From: CAWGGS01 sp046704745
GTDB lineage: Bacteria > Desulfobacterota > Desulfobulbia > Desulfobulbales > Desulfocapsaceae
Direction of reading: 5' to 3'
Length of the DNA stretch: 64,000 bases
NCBI GenBank assembly: GCA_046704745.1
Contig: JBJKRL010000037.1
Coordinates: 36,218-100,217, forward strand
The notes under the pieces were generated by a model. The model did not search any database and was not told the DNA's origin. It saw only the letters and a program-made list of their open reading frames with translations. Every line of letters begins with the position of its first letter. Position 1 is the first letter of the stretch. The position numbers were made by a program, and so were the translations under genes. Of the stretch, positions 17,250 to 25,176 are shown piece by piece.

Positions 17250-18188
17250 ATGAGCCATATATATGGAAATAAATTCCTGACCACTAAAGAGGTTGCAAAA
17301 CTCTTAAAGGTCAATGACAAAATGGTCTACTCCTTGATCAATGAAAAAGGCCTACCGGCAACGAAGGTCACTGGAAAGTGGATGTTTCCGCGTCGGTTGG
17401 TTGAGGAATGGCTGGAAACCAATATCCTGAACTACCGGCAGACCGGGGCTGATATGTCGTCGGAAACCGGGCGCCTCCTGCTCGCCGGAAGCGATGACCC
17501 GCTTTTTCAGCAGACCATGTCTCTTTTTTATAAAAAAGGCTTTGGAACCGTGCCTTTTTTCGCCAACCTCGGCAGCATGGGAGGTCTGAAGTGCCTGCGC
17601 TTGGGATTATGCCACATTGGAGTCTGCCATCTGCTTCAGGATGACAACCAAGAGTACAATTTTGACTTTGCCGAACGAGAGCTGGACCGCCCCCCGGTTT
17701 TTGTCAATTTCAGCAGACGCGAGCAGGGAATTCTATTAAAAAAAGGCAATCCTAAGAATATACAGACGATTGACGACCTGGCAAAACCCGACGTCACCAT
17801 CGTCAACCGTCCGCTTGGTACAGGCACTCGTCTACTGTTCGACTATGAGATTGCCAGATCGGATATTTCCACCGATGCTATTGTCGGTTATCATAAAGAA
17901 ATGGCAAGACATATCGATGTCGGCTTGGAAATCCTTGCCGGAAAAGCCGATGCTGCTCCGGCTATCCGTGCGGTTGCCGGTCTTTTAGGACTGGACTTTT
18001 TGCCCCTTCGCTGGGAACGCTTTGACCTCCTCATCGCCCGTGAACGGTTTTTTGAACAGGGAATTCAGCAGTTCTTAGGTCTGCTGCATGATAAGGCATT
18101 TCACCAATTGGCTCAATCGTTTGTCGGCTATGATATCGCGCTTTGCGGGAAAATGGTGTTTCCTGATAATTTAACCAACAAGGAATAG
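17250..18188 (+). CDS. Transcriptional regulator: excisionase-type HTH plus periplasmic-binding-like domain
   Basis: This 312-residue protein has an N-terminal MerR/excisionase-type helix-turn-helix (FLTTKEVAKLLKVNDKMVYSLINEKGLPATKVTGKWMFP, about residues 8-48). The rest resembles the PBP-like ligand domain PF12727 seen in molybdate-type and other one-component regulators (LLLAGSDDPLFQQTMSLFYKK; TIVNRPLGTGTRLLFDYEI; AAPAIRAVAGLLGLDFLPLRWERFDLLI). It likely senses a small ligand in the cytoplasm; the ligand is unknown, with oxyanions one possibility from family knowledge. The start ATG follows GGAGAAGG; a longer frame upstream lacks such support. Confidence 0.8.
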   Translation: MSHIYGNKFLTTKEVAKLLKVNDKMVYSLINEKGLPATKVTGKWMFPRRLVEEWLETNILNYRQTGADMSSETGRLLLAGSDDPLFQQTMSLFYKKGFGTVPFFANLGSMGGLKCLRLGLCHIGVCHLLQDDNQEYNFDFAERELDRPPVFVNFSRREQGILLKKGNPKNIQTIDDLAKPDVTIVNRPLGTGTRLLFDYEIARSDISTDAIVGYHKEMARHIDVGLEILAGKADAAPAIRAVAGLLGLDFLPLRWERFDLLIARERFFEQGIQQFLGLLHDKAFHQLAQSFVGYDIALCGKMVFPDNLTNKE

Positions 18189-18455
18189 ACCGTTTTCTCA
18201 TCAGGTCAGGAGGTGTCAGGTTCGAGGTTTTTGGCAGTGGACTATAAGAAGTTTATGCCGTCGATCGGCGAAGACATCTACCTGCCGAAGACATCTACCT
18301 GCTTTTGGGTGATCAGGCAATATCAATCGATAAATCTTAAAGTCTGCCATAAAATAACTCTTTCGTTCTACATCTCATCTTCGCCGGGCCGGTACTTTTA
18401 TTTTTTCAGAAGTACGCTTAAACCGCAAGAACCACATTTATTTTATGACAGCCCT

Positions 18456-19082
18456 TTACTGTCGAATGGTTAAAAGTTTAAGGGCGAGGCAGACGAAAAT
18501 TGTGCCTGCAATACGATTGGTGATTACCCGGATTCTGGTTGAGCGGGAGAGCCTCTCTCCCAACGTTCCAGCCAAAAGGGCAATTGTTCCAAATACCAGG
18601 ATAGTAGCACAAATGAACAGGAGACCCAAGCAGATGATCTGCAGGGTCAGTGAGCCATGAACCGGATCGGCGAATTGAGGCAGGAAGGCCAGAAAAAAGA
18701 TGGAGACCTTCGGGTTGGTTATGTTCATGATGATCCCGCGGCGATACAGCCTTGCAATTGAGAGGTCGGATCTTTTGCCTATGGCAAGCGATCCTTCTGA
18801 TGTTCTTAAGGCCTGCCAGGCAAGATAGAGAAGGTAGCAGGCCCCCAATGATTTTAATACAGTGAAGGCAACAACCGAGGTTTTAAAAATTATGGCAATA
18901 CCTAAAGCCACGGCTGAGGTGTGGACAATAAGCCCGGTGCAAAGACCAAACATTACAGCAAATCCGGCAGTTTTTCCCTGTAGGGCCGCCTGGGTGAGGA
19001 CAAAAATATTATCGGGGCCGGGCGCCAGGGCAAGAAGAAGCGAAGCCAGAAAAAAAGTGGCTGATGTTTCAAAAGGCAACAT
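18456..19082 (-). CDS. LysE/RhtB-family amino-acid exporter
   Basis: This inner-membrane protein of 208 residues has six hydrophobic segments and the family signature LALAPGPDNIFVLTQAALQGKTAGFAVMFGLCTG near the N-terminus. NITNPKVSIFFLAFLPQF in the middle is also typical. Such proteins export Lys, Thr, homoserine or similar amino acids. The start was set at the ATG opening MLPFETSATFF, the normal LysE beginning; 15 extra upstream codons look non-native. No coupled gene is apparent. Confidence 0.9.
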   Translation of the reverse strand: MLPFETSATFFLASLLLALAPGPDNIFVLTQAALQGKTAGFAVMFGLCTGLIVHTSAVALGIAIIFKTSVVAFTVLKSLGACYLLYLAWQALRTSEGSLAIGKRSDLSIARLYRRGIIMNITNPKVSIFFLAFLPQFADPVHGSLTLQIICLGLLFICATILVFGTIALLAGTLGERLSRSTRIRVITNRIAGTIFVCLALKLLTIRQ

Positions 19083-19366
19083 GGGTATGAATCTGTATCG
19101 GTGTTGGTCGGACCGGGGCTTTTGCACAATCTTGCATTTGTTCCATGAACCGGCAAACCATCCACTATATGGGATATGATTACATCTTGAAGCTTCTCAA
19201 AGATTACAGGAGCAGCTCATTCTTCCAACAAGTTAATATACTGATCCCGCTAAAAAAAACGGGCGTCCCTTCGCGAAATGATTTTTCCGCAAAAAAAAGA
19301 ATCTTCTTTCTAAGATGCGAAATCGTCGGCAAGTATAAGCTTTTTGTGGCGCCGACAAAATTTTGA

Positions 19367-19732
19367 TCAACGATTCAACAACCTTTCGATACACGCCTTA
19401 AGGTCTTTAATTTTGACCGGTTTTGGGAAAAAGTCATCAACCTTTCCACGCAAGGCCTCCACAGCGGCATCCAGGCTGGCAAAGGCGGTAATCATGATGA
19501 CCTTCGTTCCCGGGTTTTCATTTTTTACCCTGTGCAAGACCTCCATACCATCGATGCCCTTCATTTTCAGGTCGGTTATTATCACATCAAACTTCGCTTC
19601 CTTTAGTCTGGCCAATGCAGGTTCGGCACTGAGAAACGTCTCGACTTCATAACCTTCTTGTTCCAGGACTGCCTTGAGCATCTTACCGACGATGTTTTCA
19701 TCATCGATCACCATAATCCTATATTCCGTCAT
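19367..19732 (-). CDS. Single-domain response regulator (receiver only)
   Basis: This 121-residue receiver domain has all key residues: acidic pair IDDEN, phospho-acceptor Asp in IITDLKMKGIDG, Thr/Ser in VIMITAFAS, and Lys in FFPKPVKIKDL. It has no output domain. It overlaps the upstream kinase gene by four bases, so it is its cognate partner and probably acts by protein-protein contact or as a phosphorelay intermediate. It is the last gene of the DUF202 operon and a paralogue of the receiver at 32.6 kb. Confidence 0.9.
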   Translation of the reverse strand: MTEYRIMVIDDENIVGKMLKAVLEQEGYEVETFLSAEPALARLKEAKFDVIITDLKMKGIDGMEVLHRVKNENPGTKVIMITAFASLDAAVEALRGKVDDFFPKPVKIKDLKACIERLLNR

Positions 19733-21141
19733 GTGTCCTCCTCAATAGTGGGCTTGTATGTGGGCAATTCTATGCTAAAACGGGTTCCAGTTCCTTCGGT
19801 GCTGTCTACCTTTATGATGCCTTTATGGTTTTTAATGATGCCATAACTGACAAAGAGTCCCAGGCCTGTACCACTGGATCCTTTGGTTGTGAAAAAGGGA
19901 TCGAAAACGTGAGAAAGTAACTCATGAGGGATTCCTTTGCCAGTGTCCTCTACGGTTATTTCTATATGTTCGCTTTCCTCCAGTATGTGCGTTGTGACAT
20001 TGAGGCTGTCTCCCGGAGACGAGGCCTGGAGAGAATTGGTCATCAGGTTGATCAAAACCTCAAGGATCTGATCTTCATCGATGAAGACCTGGGGCAGCCC
20101 TTCTGCAAGATACATGTGTGCTTCCACGTTGCAGACATGAATCATGTTCTGCACCAGCTTAAAACTTCTCAAAACAACACTGTTGATATCGGTGACCTTG
20201 CTCCGTGATTTTTTCGGTTTGGAAAAATCCAGGAGGTTGTTCACAATCTGTTTTATCCTATGCGTTTCTTCTTCGATTTTCACCATAAAGTCGATTCGGT
20301 CTTCCCGGCTCAGATTATCATATATTTCCATGTAGGCCTGGGCGATCATTGAGATATTGTTAAGCGGATTTCCCAACTCGTGGGCGACGCCGGCCGTCAA
20401 AATCCCCAAGGATGCAAGTTTTTTAGCCTGTAGAATCTGTTCTTCTCTATTTTCCAGTTCCTTTGACATGGATTTGATGGCCGTCATAACGGAGCCGAGT
20501 TCGTCATCTGGAACTTCCGTTTCCACCGGGGAGAAATTTCCTTCCGAAATGGAGACTACTACTTTTTTGATCTGTTTAAGCGTCTTCAGCATATTAAAGA
20601 AGGTCATGTAGCGAAGACCGATGGCGGCGATGAGGATGAAACCTAGGGCCGTAAACAGCTGTCTCTTGGAATGTGAAAGGATCTCATTGACGTTTCTTCT
20701 CTCAAGATGGGTAATGCGATTGGAAAATTCGCGCAGCTTTTGGCCTGCCTCGCGAATTCCGGCCTGCATTTGAGCTGTTTTAACCGTGCTGTTTTTGACC
20801 AGATCTACCTCAGCCTGGTATCTCATCAGGCTGGATTTGAGTTCTTGAAAATTTTTTTTGCCAGTGGCCCTGGTTATGTCGAGTTCAACGGAATCCAAAG
20901 TCGTTATACTTTCTCTGATCATCTGGTCGATTTCCGTAAGGGCCGATTTATCTCCATAGAGAAAATAGTTCTTCTCGGAAAGTCGCATTTCAAGAAACGA
21001 GGTATTGAGATCGTCGGCAATCTCGGTGAATCGTAACTTAGTGAGGACGTGATCGAGATTCTCAAAAGCGAAAAATCCCGTAAGGGCGATCAGAATGATA
21101 ACGGATATATTGGCAAGATTGATTTTGTGAACAATCTTCAT
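19729..21141 (-). CDS. Membrane sensor histidine kinase
   Basis: This 470-residue kinase has an N-terminal membrane anchor (INLANISVIILIALTGFFAF), a periplasmic helical sensor region (FLEMRLSEKNYFLYGDKSAL) and a second membrane span near residue 170. A HAMP-like segment follows, then the phospho-acceptor TAGVAHELGNPLNNIS near residue 250. The HATPase domain shows NLMTNSLQAS, DTGKGIP and GTGLGLFVSYGI. The sensor region is similar to that of the kinase at 35.3 kb, so the two are paralogues. It is translationally coupled to the receiver and sits 88 bases downstream of the DUF202 genes. Confidence 0.92.
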   Translation of the reverse strand: MKIVHKINLANISVIILIALTGFFAFENLDHVLTKLRFTEIADDLNTSFLEMRLSEKNYFLYGDKSALTEIDQMIRESITTLDSVELDITRATGKKNFQELKSSLMRYQAEVDLVKNSTVKTAQMQAGIREAGQKLREFSNRITHLERRNVNEILSHSKRQLFTALGFILIAAIGLRYMTFFNMLKTLKQIKKVVVSISEGNFSPVETEVPDDELGSVMTAIKSMSKELENREEQILQAKKLASLGILTAGVAHELGNPLNNISMIAQAYMEIYDNLSREDRIDFMVKIEEETHRIKQIVNNLLDFSKPKKSRSKVTDINSVVLRSFKLVQNMIHVCNVEAHMYLAEGLPQVFIDEDQILEVLINLMTNSLQASSPGDSLNVTTHILEESEHIEITVEDTGKGIPHELLSHVFDPFFTTKGSSGTGLGLFVSYGIIKNHKGIIKVDSTEGTGTRFSIELPTYKPTIEEDT

Positions 21142-21228
21142 CTTCCCTCTCCATTCGTACCATAGAAATTCGTTTCTTGTTTATTGAAAGTGAATTTCGT
21201 AAAGGTACTTATACCCCTTACCGGGGTG

Positions 21229-22443
21229 TTAGACGAGCGGGGTATACTTTGCCGCTTCACCTTGTTCCTTTCTTGACGGCCAGTACCATACGGCTCCATC
21301 AATGATCATGAGAAGACCCGTGACCACAAGTGTGGAATCCAATATCGTTAGAAGGCTCAACCCAAAATATTCAATGAATCCAAGACCTATGCTGACAAAG
21401 GTAACACCTGTCCGAATGAAAGCCAAGCCGGTTCTGGCCCGGGCATAGATAGTCCTATAACAACCGAAAACAGTACGCTGCCCTGCAAGGGAGGTCCGTT
21501 CGTGGGCGAGTGAGGACCGTACCTTATTATCGAGTGAGGGCTCGATAAAAACACAGAAATTCGGAAGACTGTCGCCAAGACGCGCCAGCATGGTACGTTT
21601 TGGTGTCGTGTCTTTTGGCTTGAGTTCGGCGAATTGATAGCCTTCGAGAAAATAGAGACAGGCTCCGGTCACTTCTATCAGCGTTTGATGTTTGGGAGGA
21701 CGCAGCACCGAAGTTTTTGTCCTGAGATAGGTGGCGAGACCTAAGATGATAATGATGGCACCTGAGGAGATCATGACCCAGTCATACGGGATATAGGAGA
21801 TGTTTTTGACATGCAGAAGTGCTCTTCCCAGACCGATTAAGCCAAACCCCCAGCGCAACAGACTCAGATGGGTCCTGGCCTTGGCAAAATCGGTTCGGTA
21901 ACAGGCCAGTCGGGTTCGCCAACGGGCCATGGTGTTGCGCCAGTAGGCGAGTCCCGTCCGTTCGTTGCCGATGATATGCTCGGGTACCGAGTTGAGAAAG
22001 TCCTGGATAAAGCTCCGGATATCCTCTCCCAGGGCCACTCTGAATTCATACTTCTCTGCAGGGATGTATTTTCTGATCTCTTTCTGTACCCGGGGTTCGC
22101 CTGGGTCTTTGGCGGCAATTACCACCGTTTCGCCTTCTTTGATGATCGGGAACCAATGACTGGTGCAGAGCACTACGGGGTCAAGACCCGCCAGCAGCTC
22201 GGGCGGAACAGGCAATCTCTCATCGTATGCGATCCACTGGCAGTTATAATACTGTGCGAGCGTTTTAAGAATTTTTAGTCTGGGTATGAGATACTCATGG
22301 CGAAGAATTGATTCTACATCCTGTCTGCGGTGTGCCGCATCAGAACATGCCTGGGCAAGACTCTCTCTGTCGATGTCGCCGGTATCCACCAGCGGGAGAA
22401 GCCGTTCAAAATCCGCTGTTATGGCCTGGCTAAAGGTCGTCAT
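21229..22443 (-). CDS. GspE-N (MshEN)-like plus double-DUF202 membrane protein
   Basis: This 404-residue protein has an N-terminal domain (about residues 30-150; LKTLAQYYNCQWIAYDERLPVPPELL, and HWFPIIKEGETVVIAAKDP) resembling the N-terminal domain of GspE/PilB ATPases, which in some members (MshEN) binds c-di-GMP. Two DUF202-type modules follow near residues 156 and 311, each with amphipathic RTxLAxx repeats (HERTSLAGQRTVF; ARARTGLAFIRTG) and two to three membrane spans. The start was placed at the ATG that overlaps the upstream gene by 14 bases; the longer frame runs antiparallel to good sense. Function is unknown. It pairs with the triple-DUF202 gene and the kinase/receiver genes. Confidence 0.75.
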   Translation of the reverse strand: MTTFSQAITADFERLLPLVDTGDIDRESLAQACSDAAHRRQDVESILRHEYLIPRLKILKTLAQYYNCQWIAYDERLPVPPELLAGLDPVVLCTSHWFPIIKEGETVVIAAKDPGEPRVQKEIRKYIPAEKYEFRVALGEDIRSFIQDFLNSVPEHIIGNERTGLAYWRNTMARWRTRLACYRTDFAKARTHLSLLRWGFGLIGLGRALLHVKNISYIPYDWVMISSGAIIIILGLATYLRTKTSVLRPPKHQTLIEVTGACLYFLEGYQFAELKPKDTTPKRTMLARLGDSLPNFCVFIEPSLDNKVRSSLAHERTSLAGQRTVFGCYRTIYARARTGLAFIRTGVTFVSIGLGFIEYFGLSLLTILDSTLVVTGLLMIIDGAVWYWPSRKEQGEAAKYTPLV

Positions 22444-24211
22444 GACTGAACACCACTTTTTTCCATAGGGGCGAAGGAGTTGCGTAATCGGGGAACATGA
22501 TCTCCATATCGGCAAAGCAATACGGGAACTCTTTCTTGGTTTTTTCCGCCGGAAGGTGCCAGTAAAAACCGTCTGCAATGAGGAACAGGCCTACCAGCAT
22601 AAGGACACTGTTGTGAAGTGTCCATAATGAATTGGCAAAACCGAAATACACCTGAAGCCCCATGCCGACGGAAAAGAAGCTGGCGCCGGTTCGGATAAAG
22701 GACATACCGGTTCTGGATCTGGCCATAACAGTTCGCAGTCGTGACTTGACATTACGGCGTTCGGCAAGGAGCGTGCGATCCAATGCCAGACCGGTGGTGC
22801 CCCAGATACCCTTGGCGTAGGAGCCCTTGATGGAAAGTGAAGGAGGAAGATCATCCGGGTGCAGTATTTTATGAAATGGGCGAAACATGAAATCCCAGAT
22901 GGAGGTCCTGTTATATATTGCTTGAATGGTATCTGCACTTTCTTTGCTGGTTCGTCTGCCGGGGATATACCAAAGAAACCCTTCCCAGGTCATGGTAATT
23001 CCCATTAAAATCAGTGAAAAATCAAGTAGATTCCATGCACTGTAGGGAAACTGCCGTAGCAGTGCGATGCCGAGCCCGGAAAAGGCTATGCCCGTCCTGG
23101 CAAAAGCCAAGCCCGTCCTGGCTCGTGCCAGTTTTGTGCGGAAGCTGGCAAGGTAGGTTCTTTCTTCGGCCAGATCGGTCCTATCTATTGCCAAGAAGCG
23201 CCGCCGCATAACCGGCGTGAGTTTGTTCCATCGATCGCGGAGTTTCCCCGCACCTTCTATGGGTTGTGTCCGTTTGTAGCCGACGACGCTCTGTTCCGAA
23301 TCGAATTCCAGGATGGTGGTACCGAAAGTGGGTTCTGTGGGAGGGTAATCGATTTCACTTTTCTGCTCATCCCTTTTTGCCTTGGATAATTTAAGGCCGT
23401 CGACCGCCAGTATGGTTGTTTCGGGGGTGGATTCCGATCTTGTTCTGGTCATTTTTCTGGCCGGTAGATACCATTTAAGGCCGTCGACGATCATTATCGC
23501 TCCGATAATGAGCAACAGAATCTCCAGGATATTGAGAAACCCTACCCCGAATATCCTGAGTAATACCAGAGCAATGGATGTAAATTTAAGTCCGGTTCGT
23601 ATGAACGCCAGCCCGGTCCTCGCCTTGGCAAGCATGGTCCTGTATTGAGCCAAGATGGTGCGCTGTTCGGCCAGATAGGTGCGCAGGCGGGCCAGGGGTG
23701 TTCTTCCTGCGGAAGGGGGGAAGTTCGGATTAACATCCTGATTATTTTCAACCAAACGTCTGATATCGGAGGGAAGGGCGACCAGAATTCGGAGGTTTTC
23801 GACCTTCAGGGCCTTTAAAGCCGATTCGACGATTGACGAGTCCAGGGGATCGGCTGCTGCAATACAGGCTTCCGCCTTTCTTATGGCAACGGGAAACCAA
23901 CGTTGCTCTTTGAGTTGACCGAGGTTCAGGAGATGGAGAATATCCATGGGAAACAAAACCATCTCATCATATTCGATATAGGCAACACCGTAATGCCTTG
24001 CAAGAAGCAGTAAGGCAGTGTTTTTTGATATCGTTTTGGCTTGGATCAACTCATCCAGATAGCCGGCGGGATCCTTATGCCCGGCAAGGATCTGTTTTGT
24101 CTCTTCTTCGATGACACTGTCGTTTCTGTTAAGGGGGATTGACTTGAAGTCGACAGCTGCTTCCGAGACTGTTGTCGAGTTTGAATTGGAAATCATTATT
24201 CCATCGTTCAT
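22430..24211 (-). CDS. GspE-N (MshEN)-like plus triple-DUF202 membrane protein
   Basis: This 593-residue protein begins with a GspE-N/MshEN-like domain (about residues 30-160; LLLLARHYGVAYIEYDEMVLFPMDIL, then RWFPVAIRKAEACIAAADPLD). Three DUF202 modules start near residues 170, 340 and 474. Each opens with a seven-residue period of RTxLAxx, for example RTYLAEQRTILAQYRTMLAK, then ARTGLAFIRTG, then a pair of membrane spans ending in a W-Y/F-L-P motif. Single-DUF202 proteins (YidH type) are about 100-130 aa, so this is an unusual concatenation. It is the first gene of an operon with a second such protein, a kinase and a receiver. A sensory or membrane-scaffold role is inferred; no catalytic motif is visible. 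Confidence 0.75.
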   Translation of the reverse strand: MNDGIMISNSNSTTVSEAAVDFKSIPLNRNDSVIEEETKQILAGHKDPAGYLDELIQAKTISKNTALLLLARHYGVAYIEYDEMVLFPMDILHLLNLGQLKEQRWFPVAIRKAEACIAAADPLDSSIVESALKALKVENLRILVALPSDIRRLVENNQDVNPNFPPSAGRTPLARLRTYLAEQRTILAQYRTMLAKARTGLAFIRTGLKFTSIALVLLRIFGVGFLNILEILLLIIGAIMIVDGLKWYLPARKMTRTRSESTPETTILAVDGLKLSKAKRDEQKSEIDYPPTEPTFGTTILEFDSEQSVVGYKRTQPIEGAGKLRDRWNKLTPVMRRRFLAIDRTDLAEERTYLASFRTKLARARTGLAFARTGIAFSGLGIALLRQFPYSAWNLLDFSLILMGITMTWEGFLWYIPGRRTSKESADTIQAIYNRTSIWDFMFRPFHKILHPDDLPPSLSIKGSYAKGIWGTTGLALDRTLLAERRNVKSRLRTVMARSRTGMSFIRTGASFFSVGMGLQVYFGFANSLWTLHNSVLMLVGLFLIADGFYWHLPAEKTKKEFPYCFADMEIMFPDYATPSPLWKKVVFSHDDL

Positions 24212-24778
24212 TATTTCTTGATAAACGACAAGGGGTTAGATTAAGTCTGCCCTTGAACGGTATTTGTTGTCTGTGCAAAACCTTTTCCTTCCACCACCGC
24301 CAATTTTTCGTTGCCCTGATGAATAAACTGAAATTACATTAAATTCAAGCTTCATTCTTCCTTTAACCCGGATTTGTCATCAGGTCAGGCGTCATGAACG
24401 GCGGGCTAGAATAAACCTGTTCATTGCCAAATGTGAAGACCATGGCGCTGCCTGAACTGATCATTGGTGGACACTGTGCAGATTTGTAGGCACAAATGTA
24501 TCTTCGAGATGTCCTGTCTTTTTTGGCGTTGAGTCAAATGGACACAGTGTTTATTGGAAAATCGGTCAAAGCTGAGGAGAACTTGATTTTTAACGAAAAT
24601 CCTCATTTTGCAAAAGGCTCCAATGAGTGCTTTTTGCAACTACAGGAAAGGAAGGTAGCTCAAAGAACCTTGTTCCTTTAGCTTTTTGGGGGCCAAAAAA
24701 TGCAAAGGGAAAAAATGGATGATGATTTTGGATCGAACAAGTAGATACTTTCAAAAAAGATGAATGAACTGTACCTGG
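24212..24778. other. Intergenic region, possible weak sigma-54 promoter for the DUF202 operon
   Basis: This 567-base spacer contains a minus-strand GG-N10-GC arrangement at 24274-24290 (AAGG then TTGCA). It matches the -12 part of a sigma-54 promoter well and the -24 part poorly. The dispersed motif AACCCGGATTTGTCAT lies at 24365-24380. Two short open frames around 24.4-24.7 kb have no protein-like features. Confidence 0.35.
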
Positions 24779-24937
24779 TTAATCGACTTTCCAGAAATCT
24801 TCTTTAGCTGCTCCGCACTTGGGACACACCCAGTCTGCCGGAACCTCCTCCCATGGGGTGCCGGGCTCAACCCCTCCCTCATAATCGCCCTCTTCGGGAT
24901 CGTAAATATAGCCGCAGGGGCATTCCCATTTCTGCAT
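24779..24937 (-). CDS. Rubredoxin with C-x-C-G first metal loop
   Basis: This 52-residue rubredoxin is an electron carrier with one Fe bound by four Cys. The second loop DWVCPKCGAAKEDF is canonical. The first reads WECPCGYIYDPEEGD, so only one residue separates the first two Cys, instead of the usual two (CxxCG). GVEPGTPWEEVP matches the family's middle. AGGAGG lies six bases upstream of the ATG, which strongly supports the start. In sulfate reducers rubredoxin feeds oxygen and superoxide reduction. It is divergent from the hybrid kinase gene. Confidence 0.93.
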   Translation of the reverse strand: MQKWECPCGYIYDPEEGDYEGGVEPGTPWEEVPADWVCPKCGAAKEDFWKVD

Positions 24938-25176
24938 GTGAACCTCCTATCAAATGGTGATTGTGATTTGAAAAGTTCTTCGCTACCAAATATGAGGAAT
25001 TCTGCAATCTGTCAATAGGAAGAGTGAAAAACTTTGATTTTTTCTTCAAATCAAATATGTTATGTAAAAATAATTGATTGAAAGGCAAACATGCGTACCC
25101 GTTTGTTCCGCTTTCCTGATGAAATGGGCCTTCTCTGGGAATATAAAAGAACAGAAGAGGATCGGTTGGATTGAAA

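Noticed and set aside
18269..18302. Short tandem duplication GAAGACATCTACCTGCC as a CRISPR-like repeat
   Set aside because: Only two adjacent 17-bp units with no spacer; a simple local duplication.
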